NCBI RefSeq assembly: GCF_014648515.1
Contig: NZ_BMRG01000003.1
Location: forward strand, 427,477-491,476
Direction of reading: 5' to 3'
DNA length: 64,000 nucleotides
From: Saccharothrix coeruleofusca
Lineage (GTDB): Bacteria; Actinomycetota; Actinomycetes; Mycobacteriales; Pseudonocardiaceae
Shown: positions 44,671 to 54,233 of the stretch, piece by piece
Layout of the letters: the number at the start of each line of letters is the position of its first letter
Position numbering within the stretch: the first letter of the stretch is position 1
The notes under the pieces: model-generated
Database searches by the model: none
What the model was told of the DNA's origin: nothing
What the model saw: only the letters and a program-made list of their open reading frames with translations
Translations under genes and position numbers: made by a program

Positions 44671-45596
44671 GCGGCTACCGAACCCTGCCCGTGCCCGACG
44701 GGCTGGACGGGATGCGCGTCGACGCGGGCCTGGCCAAGCTGCTTGGCCTGTCGCGGACCGCGGTCGCGGCGCTGACCGAGTCCGGCGACGTGGTGCTCGA
44801 CGGGCAGCCCGCGGGCAAGTCCGACCGGCTGGTCGCGGGCGCGTGGCTGGAGATCACCCTGCCCGAGCCGGAGCGGCCGGTGAGCGTCCAGGCCGTGCCG
44901 GTGGAGGGCCTGGGGGTGCTCTACGAGGACGACGACGTGATCGTGGTCGACAAGCCGGTGGGCGTGGCGGTGCACCCCAGTCCGGGGTGGACCGGGCCGA
45001 CCGTGGTCGGCGGGCTGGCCGCCGCGGGCGTGCGCATCGCCACCTCGGGCGCGGCCGAGCGGCAGGGCGTGGTGCACCGGCTGGACGTGGGCACCACCGG
45101 CGTGATGGTGGTGGCCAAGAGCGAGCACGCCTACTCGGTGCTCAAGCACGCCTTCAAGGAGCGCACGGTGGAGAAGCTCTACCACGCGCTCGTGCAGGGC
45201 CACCCGGACCCGATCCGCGGCACCATCGACGCGCCGATCGACCGCCACCCCAAGCACGACTACAAGTTCGCGGTGATGGCCAACGGCAAGCCCAGCGTCA
45301 CCCACTACGAGGTGGTCGAGGCGTTCCGGGCCGCGTCGCTGCTGGACGTGCACCTGGAGACCGGGCGCACGCACCAGATCCGGGTGCACTTCTCCGCGCT
45401 GCGCCACCCCTGCGTGGGCGACCTGACCTACGGCGCCGACCCGGTGCTGGCCAAGCGGCTGGGCGTGACGCGGCAGTGGCTGCACGCCCGCACGCTGGGC
45501 TTCCACCACCCGGCCGACGGGCAGTGGGTGGAGTTCACCAGCGAGTACCCCGCCGACCTGGCCCAAGCCCTCGACCAGCTCCGCGCCGAAGGCTGA
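44667..45596 (+). CDS. rluD: Large-subunit rRNA pseudouridine synthase, RluD/RluC type
   Basis: Protein of 309 aa. An S4 RNA-binding domain lies at about 15-75 ([21 protein letters not shown]). The catalytic domain has [21 protein letters not shown], read as [18 protein letters not shown], and the active-site [15 protein letters not shown] (Asp140). [20 protein letters not shown] follows. It isomerises uridines of 23S rRNA (for RluD: 1911, 1915, 1917). Coupled to lspA by ATGA, the usual neighbour pair. Confidence 0.93.
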   Translation: MSGYRTLPVPDGLDGMRVDAGLAKLLGLSRTAVAALTESGDVVLDGQPAGKSDRLVAGAWLEITLPEPERPVSVQAVPVEGLGVLYEDDDVIVVDKPVGVAVHPSPGWTGPTVVGGLAAAGVRIATSGAAERQGVVHRLDVGTTGVMVVAKSEHAYSVLKHAFKERTVEKLYHALVQGHPDPIRGTIDAPIDRHPKHDYKFAVMANGKPSVTHYEVVEAFRAASLLDVHLETGRTHQIRVHFSALRHPCVGDLTYGADPVLAKRLGVTRQWLHARTLGFHHPADGQWVEFTSEYPADLAQALDQLRAEG

Positions 45597-45598
45597 CC

Positions 45599-45664
45599 GC
45601 GAACCGAGCGTTCAGGCACCGCGAACCGAGCGTTCGGACACCGCGAACCGGGCGTTCGGGCGCG
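45599..45664 (-). repeat. 22-bp-period intergenic tandem repeat, locus 3
   Basis: Read on the minus strand: GAACGCCCGGTTCGCGGTG, GAACGCTCGGTTCGCGGTG and GAACGCTCGGTTCGCGG, each followed by 3-5 variable bases, period 22. It starts 3 bp after the rluD stop and fills the gap to a convergent gene. Confidence 0.75.
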
Positions 45665-45679
45665 GGGCCGCCCCCGGTC

Positions 45680-46555
45680 TCAGTCGTCGACGGTCCAGAC
45701 CAGGGTGTTCAGGTCGGTCTCCGGCCGGGAGCTCCACCGGACCGAGGTCACGGTGACGTTCTCCGGCAGCACGTACACGGTGTGCCCGCCCGCCGTCTCG
45801 CCCGGCTGCACGCCGATCTTGTGCGGCGGCCGGGAGGACAGCGACACCGGGGCCTTGCTGACCGTCTCACCGGTGTTGGTCATCAGCACCAGGTACATGT
45901 CCGGCAGGGCGTTGAACGGCACGGTGCCGATGTTGGCCAGCTCGGTGTGCACCACCACGGCCCGCTCGCCGTCGGCCAGCTTGTAGCCCGCCGCGGTGAA
46001 CAGGAAGTCCGCCGGGTCGACCACCTCGACCAGCTGGATGGTGAACCGGGCGCCCTCCAGGCCCTCGGTCTCCAGGGTGCTGCCGATCTTGCCGGTGCGC
46101 GACCGGGGCGCGGGCTGCTGGTCGCCGCGCGCCCAGCCCGCCGACTGCGGCGGTCCCCACGTGCTCATCGGCTCGGGCACCGGGACCGGGCCGGACTGCG
46201 GCTGGGCCGGGAACGGCTGGCTGGGCGGCCCCTGCGGGCCGGGGTGGGGCGGGTAGGGCCCGCTGGGGGTGCCGCGCACCGAGCCGGGCGGCGGGTAGGG
46301 GCCGCTGGCCGTGCCCTGGGCGGGCCCGGTGTAGCTGCCCCACGCCACGCTGTTGGCCAGCGCCTTGCGGATGCCGTTGGGGTCGCACTCCACGCCCACC
46401 AGCAGCGGCAACCCGCTGCCGGACAGGGTGATCAGGCGGGTGGCCGCCTCGCGGGGGTCCATGCCCAGCCGCGCCGCCACCTCGTGCACGGCGGCTCGGC
46501 CCATCTCCGCGATCATCGCGAGGAGGCGGGCGTCGACGGGATCGGGCGCGACCAC
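45680..46555 (-). CDS. Winged-helix N-terminus plus DUF4352-like domain, unknown function
   Basis: Protein of 291 aa. An AsnC/MarR-like winged helix (DPVDARLLAMIAEMGRAAVH, VAARLGMDPREAATRLITLS; about 4-60) is followed by a Pro/Gly/Ser-rich linker (about 80-165) with repeats such as SGPYPPPGS and SGPYPPHPG, and a beta-rich C-terminal domain (FTIQLVEVVDPADFLF, AVVVHTELANIGTVPFNALPDM as two pieces) like DUF4352 immunoglobulin folds. No membrane helix is seen. GTG 46555 is 7 nt after a TAGCGT -10 box, so leaderless. It is transcribed divergently from the DUF559 gene, with the 47-bp element copy B between. Function unknown. Confidence 0.6.
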   Translation of the reverse strand: MVAPDPVDARLLAMIAEMGRAAVHEVAARLGMDPREAATRLITLSGSGLPLLVGVECDPNGIRKALANSVAWGSYTGPAQGTASGPYPPPGSVRGTPSGPYPPHPGPQGPPSQPFPAQPQSGPVPVPEPMSTWGPPQSAGWARGDQQPAPRSRTGKIGSTLETEGLEGARFTIQLVEVVDPADFLFTAAGYKLADGERAVVVHTELANIGTVPFNALPDMYLVLMTNTGETVSKAPVSLSSRPPHKIGVQPGETAGGHTVYVLPENVTVTSVRWSSRPETDLNTLVWTVDD

Positions 46556-46562
46556 GACTCGA

Positions 46563-46568
46563 ACGCTA
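46563..46568 (-). promoter_or_regulatory. -10 box of the winged-helix/DUF4352-like gene (leaderless)
   Basis: TAGCGT on the minus strand, 7 nt before the GTG at 46555. Confidence 0.5.
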
Positions 46569-46614
46569 CCCGCCCACCAAGATCGGCGCGCCACGACCCC
46601 AACCCTCCGCGTCG

Positions 46615-46661
46615 GCAAGTACTACCCGACCGCTTCGGTGTGGCCGTTCACTACTACCGGA
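46615..46661 (+). repeat. 47-bp dispersed element, copy B
   Basis: GCAAGTACTACCCGAC (46615-46630), 11 nt, then GGCCGTTCACTACTACCGGA (46642-46661). It ends 1 bp before the first TTATCCACA box of the DUF559 gene. An inverted copy (E) lies just past the other end of the gene. Confidence 0.8.
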
Positions 46662-46662
46662 G

Positions 46663-46690
46663 TTATCCACAGGCCCCCCGGTTATCCACA
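46663..46690 (+). promoter_or_regulatory. Twin TTATCCACA boxes upstream of the DUF559 gene
   Basis: TTATCCACA at 46663-46671 and 46682-46690, same strand, starts 19 bp apart. Each is a perfect match to the E. coli DnaA-box consensus. The second box starts 64 bp before the ATG. Spacing, orientation and distance match the TTGTCCACA pair before the gene at 7453. Confidence 0.65.
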
Positions 46691-46745
46691 GCGGGCGGCA
46701 CGGCGCTTCCCCCCCCCGCGCGGCACCAGTCGCAGCCTTGTGCCC

Positions 46746-47648
46746 ATGGACGACTGGATCTCCTCTGTCATCGAGCACGACGGCTTGGTCCTGCGCGACC
46801 GGGCCCTGCGCGAGGGCATCGACCCCGATCAGATCATGAAGGCATTGCGCACCGGCAGGCTCAAACGCGTCCAGCGGTGCGTGTACGTCCACGGGCGTCA
46901 GGAGATCAGCCCGCTGGCGCTGGCGCGAGCGGCGGTGCTGGCCATCGGCGTGCCCGACGCCGTGGCCAGCCACCAGACCGCGGCTCGCGTCCACGGCCTC
47001 CCGACCCCTTCGGGAGCAGGTCCCGAGCACGTCACGGTGCCGCGCGACCAGCGGCGGGTGCGGCGCAAGGAGCTGTGGTGCCACGGACGACCGCTCGGGC
47101 TCGGTGAGGTCCAGGTGCTGGGCGGGGTCGCGCTGACCTCGCCCGTGCGGACGCTGGTCGACCTGGTGGGGACCGTGCCCAGGGGCGACGCGGTCTGGGC
47201 CATCGACGACGGCCTGCGCCGAGGCGTGGTGACCAGGGCGGACCTGCTGGCCGCCGCGGACGCCCGGCGCGGCGGCGAGGGAACCGGGCGGATTCGCCTG
47301 CGCATCGCTGAGGCGGACGGCGTGTCGGAGTCCGCTCTGGAGACGGCGGGCAGGCTGGCGCTGCTGGACGGGTCCGTGCCGCTGCCCGTGGCGCAGTTCG
47401 AGGTGTTCGACGACGCGGGTCCGGTCGCGCGCCTGGACGCCGCCTACCCGGAGCTCGGGCTGGGCATCGAGTATGACGGCAAGACCGTGCACAGCACGCC
47501 CCGCGCGGTGTTCCACGACCGCAAGAGGCAGAACCGGCTCCTGCAGTCGGGGTGGAGGTTGCTGCGCTTCACCTGGTGGGATGTCGTGCACGACACCGAT
47601 GGGTTCGTCAGGGCCGTTCGCGGCGCGCTGCGGGAGCGTGGCGGGTAG
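46746..47648 (+). CDS. DUF559/Vsr-like endonuclease-fold protein with AbiEi-type N-terminus
   Basis: Protein of 300 aa. The N-terminal winged helix (about 1-55: GLVLRDRALREGIDPDQIMK, LRTGRLKRVQRCVYVHG) matches AbiEi-type antitoxin domains. A middle region (AVASHQTAARVHGLPTP) is typical of the family. The C-terminal PD-(D/E)XK/Vsr fold (about 215-300) shows VARLDAAYPELGLGIEYDG, then HDRKRQNRLLQSGWRLLRFT and WWDV, with the acidic residues intact, so nuclease activity is plausible. No partner toxin or methyltransferase is adjacent. It is preceded by twin TTATCCACA boxes and bracketed by inverted 47-bp elements. Target unknown. Confidence 0.78.
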   Translation: MDDWISSVIEHDGLVLRDRALREGIDPDQIMKALRTGRLKRVQRCVYVHGRQEISPLALARAAVLAIGVPDAVASHQTAARVHGLPTPSGAGPEHVTVPRDQRRVRRKELWCHGRPLGLGEVQVLGGVALTSPVRTLVDLVGTVPRGDAVWAIDDGLRRGVVTRADLLAAADARRGGEGTGRIRLRIAEADGVSESALETAGRLALLDGSVPLPVAQFEVFDDAGPVARLDAAYPELGLGIEYDGKTVHSTPRAVFHDRKRQNRLLQSGWRLLRFTWWDVVHDTDGFVRAVRGALRERGG

Positions 47649-47687
47649 TGGTGAGCGGCCTCGCGGGCGGGCTCGGGTGGTACTTGC
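47641..47687 (-). repeat. 47-bp dispersed element, copy E (inverted)
   Basis: On the minus strand: GCAAGTACCACCCGAG (47687-47672), 11 nt, then GGCCGCTCACCACTACCCGC (47660-47641). Half-to-half distance is again 27 nt. It overlaps the last 8 bases of the DUF559 gene, including its stop. Confidence 0.7.
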
Positions 47688-47725
47688 AGGCGCGGGGCGT
47701 TGCGGCGGGGGAGACCCGGACGGAC

Positions 47726-47731
47726 TAGGGT
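47726..47731 (+). promoter_or_regulatory. Candidate -10 box of dnaE
   Basis: TAGGGT lies 62 bp before the dnaE GTG; TTGCGG (47700-47705) is a possible -35 but its 20-bp spacing is long. Confidence 0.35.
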
Positions 47732-47793
47732 GCTGGGTGCGGTTCGCTCGTGGCCGCGATCCGTGATCGGCGTGGTACACAAGGGGGTTTGGG

Positions 47794-50700
47794 GTGGCCG
47801 ACTCGTTTGTGCACCTCCACGTGCACACCGAGTACTCGATGCTCGACGGAGCGGCGAAGCTGAAGGACATGTTCGCCGAGTGCGAGCGGTTGGGGATGCC
47901 CGCCGCCGCCATCACCGACCACGGCAACATGTACGGCGCCTACGACTTCTTCAAGCAGGCCACCGCGGCGGGCATCAAGCCGGTGGTGGGCATCGAGGCG
48001 TACATGGCCCCCGACTCGCGCTTCAACAAGAAGCGCGTGCTGTGGGGCGACCCCGGCCAGAAGTCCGACGACGTCTCCGCCAGCGGCGCCTACACCCACC
48101 AGACCATCTGGGCCAGGGACAACGAGGGCCTGCACAACCTGATGAAGCTGTCCAGCCGGGCCTCCACCGAGGGGCAGCTGGGCAAGTGGCCGCGGATGGA
48201 CGCCGAGCTGATCGCCGAGCACTCCGCGGGCCTGATGGCGACCACCGGGTGCCCCTCCGGCGAGGTGCAGACCCGGTTGCGCCTGGGCCACGACCGGGAG
48301 GCGCTGGAGGCCGCCGCCAAGTGGCGCGACATCTACGGCGCGGACAACTTCTTCGTCGAGCTGATGGACCACGGCATCGAGATCGAGCACCGGGTCCGCG
48401 ACGGCCTGCTGGACATCGCGAACAAGCTCAAGATCCCGTTCGTGGTGACCAACGACTCGCACTACACCTTCGCCGAGGACCGGGACGCGCACGACGCGCT
48501 GCTGTGCGTGCAGACCGGCAAGACGCTGCAGGACCCCAGCCGGTTCAAGTTCGACGGCCAGGGCTACTACCTCAAGTCGCCGGACGAGATGCGCGCCATC
48601 GACTCCTCCGACGCCTGGCAGCAGGGCTGCCGCAACACCCTGCTGGTCGCCGAGAAGGTGGACACCACAGGGATGTTCGCCTTCCACAACCTCATGCCGC
48701 GCTACCCGATCCCGGAGGGCATGACCGAGGCGGAGTACTTCCGCGAGCAGGTCTGGGAGGGCATGCGCCGCCGCTTCCCCGAGGGCGTGGACGAGGTCCA
48801 CCGCCAGCAGGTGGAGTTCGAGATCGGCGTCATCCTGCAGATGGGCTTCCCGTCCTACTTCCTGGTGGTCGCCGACTTCATCAGCTGGGCCAAGGCCAAC
48901 GGCATCCGGGTGGGTCCCGGCCGAGGCTCCGCCGCGGGCGCGCTGATCGCCTACGCCATGGGCATCACCGACCTCGACCCGCTGGCCCACGGTCTGATCT
49001 TCGAGCGGTTCCTCAACCCGGACCGGGTCAGCCCGCCCGACATCGACATCGACTTCGACGAGCGCAGGCGCGGCGACGTGATCCGCTATGTCACCGAGAA
49101 GTGGGGCGCCGACAAGGTCGCCCAGGTGATCACCTTCGGCACCATCAAGGCGAAGGCGGCGATCAAGGATTCCGCCCGCGTGCTGTACGGCCAGCCCGGC
49201 TACGCGGTGGCCGACCGCATCTCCAAGGCCATGCCGCCCGCGGTGATGGGCAAGGACATCCCGCTGTCGGGCATCTTCGACCCGTCGCACAAGCGGTACG
49301 CCGAGGCCGCCGAGGTCCGGGCGCTGTACGAGACCGACCCGCAGGTCAAGGAGATCATCGACACCGGCCGCGGCCTGGAGGGCCTGATCCGCAACGCGGG
49401 CGTGCACGCCTGCGCGGTGATCATGTCCGCGGAGCCGCTGACGGACCACATCCCGGTCTGGATGCGCCCGCAGGACGGCTCGATCATCACGCAGTTCGAC
49501 TACCCGACCTGCGAGACGCTCGGCCTGCTGAAGATGGACTTCCTGGGCCTGAGCAACCTGACCACGATCGACGACGCCCTGAAGAACATCGAGCTCAACG
49601 GCAAGGGCGAGCTCGACATCACCGCGGTCGGCCTGGACGACAAGAAGACCTACGAGCTGCTGGGCCGCGGCGACACCCTGGGTGTGTTCCAGCTCGACGG
49701 CGGGGCGCTGCGGGACCTGCTGCGGCTGATGCGCCCGGACAACTTCGAGGACGTCTCCGCGGTCATCGCGCTGTACCGGCCGGGTCCGATGGGTGCGAAC
49801 TCGCACACGAACTACGCGCTGCGCAAGAACAAGCAGCAGGAGATCACGCCGATCCACAAGGAGCTGGAAGAGCCCCTGGCGGAGATCCTGGACACGACCT
49901 ACGGCCTGATCGTGTACCAGGAGCAGGTCATGGCCATCGCCCGGAAGGTGGCGGGTTACACGCTGGCCCAGGCGGATCTGCTGCGCCGCGCGATGGGCAA
50001 GAAGAAGAAGGAGATCCTGGACAAGGAGTTCACCGGCTTCGAGGCGGGCATGCTCGCCAACGGCTACTCGCCGGAGGCGATCAAGACCCTGTGGGACATC
50101 CTGGTCCCGTTCGCCGACTACGCGTTCAACAAGGCGCACTCCGCCGCGTACGGCCTGATCGCGTACTGGACCGCCTACCTCAAGGCCAACTACCCGGCCG
50201 AGTACATGGCCGCGCTGCTGACCACGAACTCGGACAACAAGGACAAGTCGGCGATCTACCTCGCCGAGTGCCGCCGGATGGGCATCACCGTGCTGCCGCC
50301 GGACGTCAACGAGTCCGAGCGCGAGTTCGTCGCGGTCGGCGACGACATCCGGTTCGGCCTGGGCGCCATCCGCAACGTCGGGGCCAACGTGGTCGACGCG
50401 ATCATCAAGGCGCGCAAGGAGAAGGGGAAGTTCGTCGACTTCTCCGACTTCCTGCGCAAGGTCGACGCCACGGTCTGCAACAAGAAGGTCGTGGAATCGC
50501 TGATCAAGGCGGGGGCGTTCGACTCGCTGGGCCACCCGCGCAAGGGTCTGCACATGGTCCACGTCGAGGCGGTCGACGCGATCATGCTGACCAAGAAGGA
50601 GGAGGCGCGCGGGCAGTTCGACCTGTTCGGCGACGGCGGCGGGGACGACGGGGCCAGCGTATTCGACGTCAAGATCCCCGACGAGCACTGGGAGTCCAAG

Positions 50701-51324
50701 CACCAGCTCACGCTGGAGCGGGAGATGCTGGGCCTGTACGTGTCCGGCCACCCGCTCAACGGCGTGGAGGGCATCCTGGAGTCCTACTCGGACGCCTCCA
50801 TCCCGCGCATCCTGGAAGGCGACGTGCCCGACGGCCAGCAGGTCACCATCGGCGGCATCCTGGCGTCGGTGACCAGGCGGGTCAACAAGAACGGCGAGCC
50901 GTGGGCCTCGGCGCAGCTGGAGGACCTGGCCGGTGGCATCGAGGTGCTGTTCTTCCCCAAGAGCTTCGCGGTGCACGGCATGTCCGTGGCCGAGGACGCG
51001 ATCGTGCTGGTCAAGGCGCGGGTGGCCAAGCGGGACGACCGGATCTCGCTGATCGCCAACGACCTGGTGGTGCCGGACCTCAACGAGCTGGGCAACCAGG
51101 CGCTGAAGCTGAAGCTGGCGGCCTCGCGCTGCGACCCGAAGCTGGTGGCCTCCCTCAAGGAGGTGCTGGCCGCGCACCCCGGCACCACCGAGGTGCACCT
51201 CAACCTGATCATCAACAGCAGCCGCAACACGGTGCTCAAGCTGGACGACGCGCTGCGGGTCAGCCCGACGCCGTCGCTGATGGGCGACCTGAAGGCGCTG
51301 CTCGGACCGGGGTGCCTGGGCTGA
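47794..51324 (+). CDS. dnaE: DNA polymerase III alpha subunit (replicative DnaE1)
   Basis: Protein of 1176 aa. The PHP domain ([33 protein letters not shown]) keeps its metal-binding His residues, as in mycobacterial DnaE1, where it is a 3'-5' proofreading exonuclease. The catalytic palm has [15 protein letters not shown] and [16 protein letters not shown] (about 410-425, two catalytic Asp). GNTIK-type fingers, HhH and OB-fold ([21 protein letters not shown] as two parts) follow, and QFDLFGDGG (about residue 945) is a likely sliding-clamp motif. It is the chromosomal replicase. Start GTG follows GGGGG. Confidence 0.96.
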   Translation: MADSFVHLHVHTEYSMLDGAAKLKDMFAECERLGMPAAAITDHGNMYGAYDFFKQATAAGIKPVVGIEAYMAPDSRFNKKRVLWGDPGQKSDDVSASGAYTHQTIWARDNEGLHNLMKLSSRASTEGQLGKWPRMDAELIAEHSAGLMATTGCPSGEVQTRLRLGHDREALEAAAKWRDIYGADNFFVELMDHGIEIEHRVRDGLLDIANKLKIPFVVTNDSHYTFAEDRDAHDALLCVQTGKTLQDPSRFKFDGQGYYLKSPDEMRAIDSSDAWQQGCRNTLLVAEKVDTTGMFAFHNLMPRYPIPEGMTEAEYFREQVWEGMRRRFPEGVDEVHRQQVEFEIGVILQMGFPSYFLVVADFISWAKANGIRVGPGRGSAAGALIAYAMGITDLDPLAHGLIFERFLNPDRVSPPDIDIDFDERRRGDVIRYVTEKWGADKVAQVITFGTIKAKAAIKDSARVLYGQPGYAVADRISKAMPPAVMGKDIPLSGIFDPSHKRYAEAAEVRALYETDPQVKEIIDTGRGLEGLIRNAGVHACAVIMSAEPLTDHIPVWMRPQDGSIITQFDYPTCETLGLLKMDFLGLSNLTTIDDALKNIELNGKGELDITAVGLDDKKTYELLGRGDTLGVFQLDGGALRDLLRLMRPDNFEDVSAVIALYRPGPMGANSHTNYALRKNKQQEITPIHKELEEPLAEILDTTYGLIVYQEQVMAIARKVAGYTLAQADLLRRAMGKKKKEILDKEFTGFEAGMLANGYSPEAIKTLWDILVPFADYAFNKAHSAAYGLIAYWTAYLKANYPAEYMAALLTTNSDNKDKSAIYLAECRRMGITVLPPDVNESEREFVAVGDDIRFGLGAIRNVGANVVDAIIKARKEKGKFVDFSDFLRKVDATVCNKKVVESLIKAGAFDSLGHPRKGLHMVHVEAVDAIMLTKKEEARGQFDLFGDGGGDDGASVFDVKIPDEHWESKHQLTLEREMLGLYVSGHPLNGVEGILESYSDASIPRILEGDVPDGQQVTIGGILASVTRRVNKNGEPWASAQLEDLAGGIEVLFFPKSFAVHGMSVAEDAIVLVKARVAKRDDRISLIANDLVVPDLNELGNQALKLKLAASRCDPKLVASLKEVLAAHPGTTEVHLNLIINSSRNTVLKLDDALRVSPTPSLMGDLKALLGPGCLG

Positions 51325-51416
51325 CCGGGCACCCCCCGCGCGGGTGAACCTCCGGCAGTTCTTAGGCCGATCGGGTGACATTGCGGTGACTCGGGGACAC
51401 CGGAGCGACACCGAAC

Positions 51417-51441
51417 GTTGGGTAAACAGTGTTAACCCAAC
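51417..51441. promoter_or_regulatory. 25-bp palindromic operator before the P450-bioA genes
   Basis: Left arm GTTGGGTAAACA, centre G, right arm TGTTAACCCAAC; arms are complementary at 11 of 12 positions. It ends 17 bp before the chosen P450 start and covers the likely promoter/ribosome-binding region. It does not match the BirA or BioQ sites I know exactly. A repressor of biotin genes is the natural candidate ligand. Confidence 0.7.
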
Positions 51442-51458
51442 ATGAGGAGGGGGTTCCG

Positions 51459-52685
51459 GTGGGCGATGCCACCATCGAGGTGCCGCGGCTGGAGCAGGAC
51501 TACTTCGACGACCCGCACTCGATCCACGCCCTGATGCGCGAGCAGGCCGCCGCCACCCAGGTGGTGCTGCAGCGCGGCCTGAAGGTCTGGCTGGTCACCC
51601 GCTACGAAGAGGCGCGCATCGCGCTGGCCGACCCGCGCTTCCGCAAGGACATCCGCGACGAGCGGCTGATCGACCGGCACTTCGTCGGCGACCCGGCCGA
51701 CCGGGTGCAGTTCAACGACACGCTCGCGCACCACATGCTCAACATGGACCCGCCGGACCACACCCGGCTGCGCAAGCTGGTCACCAAGGCCTTCACCGCC
51801 CGCCGCGTCGAGCAGCTGCGCCCCCGCGTGCAGCAGATCACCGACGAGCTGCTGGACGCGATGGACGGCAAGTCCGAGGTCGAGCTGCTGGACGCGTTGG
51901 CCTTCCCGCTGCCCATCACGGTGATCTGCGAGATGCTCGACGTCTCGATGGACGACCGCGAGCAGTTCCGCGAGTGGTCCAACACCCTGGTCGGCGGCAC
52001 CGACCCGATCGCCACCAGGGACGCGGGCGCCGCGATGGCGGAGTACCTGGCCAAGCTGGTCGAGCACAAGCGGGCCCACCCCGGCGACGACATCTTCTCC
52101 GCGCTGGTGCACGCCAGCGACGAGGACGACCAGCTCAACAACGCCGAGCTGATCGCGATGGCGTTCCTGCTGCTGATCGCGGGCCACGAGACCACCGTCA
52201 ACCTGATCGGCAACGGCACCTACCACCTGCTGCGCAACCCCGACCAGCTGGCGGCGCTGCGCGCGGACCGCTCGCTGCTGCCCAACGCGATCGAGGAGTT
52301 CCTGCGCCTGGAGGGACCGGTCAACCAGGCGACCGTCCGCTACACCGCCGAGGAGGTCGAGCTCGGCGGCACGGTGATCCCGGCCGAGGAGCTGGTCTTC
52401 GTGGCGCTGTCCTCGGCCAACCGCGACCCGAACCGGTTCCCCGACGCGGACAAGCTCGACATCACCCGGCCCGCGGGCGGGCACCTGGCCTTCGGCCACG
52501 GCGTGCACTACTGCCTGGGCGCGCCGCTGGCCAGGATGGAGGGCGAGATCGCCATCGGCTCGCTGCTGGACCGGTTCGACCTGTCCCTCGCGGCCGACCC
52601 GGACACGCTGCGGTGGCGGGAGGGCACGCTGATCCGCGGCCTGTACTCGCTGCCGGTTAACCTCGCACCCCGTGGAGCGCGATGA
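51459..52685 (+). CDS. Cytochrome P450 (CYP107-like), coupled to bioA
   Basis: Protein of 408 aa, soluble, without membrane anchor. I-helix [16 protein letters not shown] (proton delivery Glu-Thr), K-helix [13 protein letters not shown]-type [20 protein letters not shown], and heme loop [20 protein letters not shown], in parts [10 protein letters not shown] (Cys352) and PLARMEG. It overlaps bioA by 14 nt, so it is translated with it. In Bacillus, BioI (CYP107H1) cuts acyl chains to pimelate for biotin synthesis; a similar role is an inference from position only. GTG 51459 follows GAGGAGGGGG. Needs ferredoxin partners, none encoded nearby. Confidence 0.88.
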   Translation: MGDATIEVPRLEQDYFDDPHSIHALMREQAAATQVVLQRGLKVWLVTRYEEARIALADPRFRKDIRDERLIDRHFVGDPADRVQFNDTLAHHMLNMDPPDHTRLRKLVTKAFTARRVEQLRPRVQQITDELLDAMDGKSEVELLDALAFPLPITVICEMLDVSMDDREQFREWSNTLVGGTDPIATRDAGAAMAEYLAKLVEHKRAHPGDDIFSALVHASDEDDQLNNAELIAMAFLLLIAGHETTVNLIGNGTYHLLRNPDQLAALRADRSLLPNAIEEFLRLEGPVNQATVRYTAEEVELGGTVIPAEELVFVALSSANRDPNRFPDADKLDITRPAGGHLAFGHGVHYCLGAPLARMEGEIAIGSLLDRFDLSLAADPDTLRWREGTLIRGLYSLPVNLAPRGAR

Positions 52686-53925
52686 GCTGCTGAAGCTGGA
52701 CCGGGCGCACGTCTGGCACCCGTACGGGCCCATGCCGGGCACCCGCTCGCCGCTGGTGGTCACCTCGGCGTCGGGTGTCCGGCTGCGCCTGGACGACGGC
52801 CGCGAGCTGATCGACGGCATGTCCTCGTGGTGGGCGGCCATCCACGGCTACCGGCACCCGGTGCTCGACGCCGCGGTGCGCGACCAGTTGGACCGGATGA
52901 GCCACGTGATGTTCGGCGGCCTGACCCACGAGCCCGCCGTCGCGCTGTGCGCCAAGCTGGTGGAGATCACCCCGGACCCGCTGGAGCACGTGTTCCTGTG
53001 CGACTCGGGCTCGGTGTCGGTCGAGGTCGCGGTCAAGATGTGCCTGCAGTACTGGCGCTCCCAGGGGCGACCGGAGAAGCGCAGGCTGCTGACCTGGCGC
53101 GGCGGCTACCACGGCGACACCTTCCAGCCCATGTCGGTGTGCGACCCCGAGGGCGGGATGCACGCGCTGTGGCGCGGGGTGCTGCCCGAGCAGGTGTTCG
53201 CCTCCGCGCCGCCCGCCGAGCTGGACACCGCCTACGTCGCGGAGCTGGCCCAGCTCGTCGAGCGGCACGCCGACGAGCTGGCCGCGGTGATCGTCGAGCC
53301 GGTCGTGCAGGGCGCGGGCGGGATGCGCTTCCACGACCCCCGCTACCTGCACGTGCTGCGGGAGCTGACGCTGGCGCACGACGTGCTGCTGGTCTTCGAC
53401 GAGATCGCCACCGGCTTCGGCCGCACCGGCGAGCTGTTCGCCGCCGACCACGCGGGCGTCAGCCCGGACGTGATGTGCGTGGGCAAGGCGCTGACCGGCG
53501 GCTACCTGTCGATGGCCGCCGCGCTGTGCACCGCGCGGGTGGCCGACGGGATCTCCCTGGGCGAGGTGCCGGTGCTGGCGCACGGTCCGACGTTCATGGG
53601 CAACCCGCTGGCCTGCGCGGTGTCGCTGGCCTCGGTCGAGCTGCTGCTGTCGTCGGACTGGCGCGGCGCGGTGCGGCGGATCGAGGCCGGGCTGCGCGCC
53701 GGGCTGGCGGGCGCGCCCGGCGACGTGCGGGTGCTCGGCGCGATCGGCGTGGTGCAGCTGGACCACGAGGTGGACATCGCCGCCGCCACCGCCGCCGCGG
53801 TCGAGCACGGCGTGTGGCTGCGGCCGTTCCGGGACCTGGTCTACACGATGCCGCCGTTCACCTGCACCGACGAGGAGGTGGCCGCCATCGCCGCCGCGGT
53901 GGCCGCGGCGGCGAAGGCGGGCTGA
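52672..53925 (+). CDS. bioA: Adenosylmethionine:8-amino-7-oxononanoate aminotransferase
   Basis: Protein of 417 aa, PLP fold-type I class III. Motifs: [11 protein letters not shown] near the start, [32 protein letters not shown] in parts, [30 protein letters not shown] and the Schiff-base lysine in [11 protein letters not shown] (K272). It makes 7,8-diaminopelargonate from KAPA with SAM as amino donor. GTG 52672 lies inside the P450 gene. bioF, the preceding step, is not in the window. Confidence 0.95.
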   Translation: MERDELLKLDRAHVWHPYGPMPGTRSPLVVTSASGVRLRLDDGRELIDGMSSWWAAIHGYRHPVLDAAVRDQLDRMSHVMFGGLTHEPAVALCAKLVEITPDPLEHVFLCDSGSVSVEVAVKMCLQYWRSQGRPEKRRLLTWRGGYHGDTFQPMSVCDPEGGMHALWRGVLPEQVFASAPPAELDTAYVAELAQLVERHADELAAVIVEPVVQGAGGMRFHDPRYLHVLRELTLAHDVLLVFDEIATGFGRTGELFAADHAGVSPDVMCVGKALTGGYLSMAAALCTARVADGISLGEVPVLAHGPTFMGNPLACAVSLASVELLLSSDWRGAVRRIEAGLRAGLAGAPGDVRVLGAIGVVQLDHEVDIAAATAAAVEHGVWLRPFRDLVYTMPPFTCTDEEVAAIAAAVAAAAKAG

Positions 53926-53938
53926 CCCGGCCTCGGCG

Positions 53939-54187
53939 TCAGGCCGTCGCCGCCCGCACGGCCTCGGCCAGCTCGACGTTCGTCGGCTCGACCAGCACCC
54001 GCCCGCCGGGCAGGACCACCACCGGGATGTTCTTGCGCCCGCCCGCGATCTCGACCGCCCGCTCGCGCGCCGCTTCGTCGTGCTCCACGTCCACCTCGGT
54101 GAACGGCACCCCGTTCTCCCGCAGCCATGCCTTCGCGCGGCGGCAGTCCCCGCACCAGTCCGCGCCGTACAGGACGATCTCACCCAT
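53939..54187 (-). CDS. Glutaredoxin-like protein (mycoredoxin/NrdH type)
   Basis: Protein of 82 aa, a thioredoxin-fold redoxin. Strand 1 and active site read IVLYGADWCGDCRRAKAWL with CGDC (Cys12, Cys15). Then NIPVVVLPGGRVLVEPTN, the cis-Pro and ligand-binding segment, as in mycoredoxin Mrx1. It reduces mycothiol-mixed disulfides or methionine sulfoxide reductases in relatives. The ATG is 7 nt after a TAAAGT -10 box on the minus strand, so leaderless. It is antisense to the biotin operon. A link to BioB iron-sulfur repair is possible but unproven. Confidence 0.87.
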   Translation of the reverse strand: MGEIVLYGADWCGDCRRAKAWLRENGVPFTEVDVEHDEAARERAVEIAGGRKNIPVVVLPGGRVLVEPTNVELAEAVRAATA

Positions 54188-54194
54188 GACGGTG

Positions 54195-54200
54195 ACTTTA
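54195..54200 (-). promoter_or_regulatory. -10 box of the glutaredoxin-like gene (leaderless)
   Basis: TAAAGT on the minus strand, 7 nt before the ATG at 54187. Confidence 0.5.
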
Positions 54201-54233
54201 GAACTCCACCTGTGACCGCGCCGCGCGCGGCCG

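Noticed and set aside
46663-46690. Two perfect DnaA boxes near dnaE as a replication origin
   Set aside because: Only two boxes, no dnaA/dnaN/rpmH context and no AT-rich unwinding element. The same pair architecture precedes another AbiEi-like gene, so an operator is more likely.
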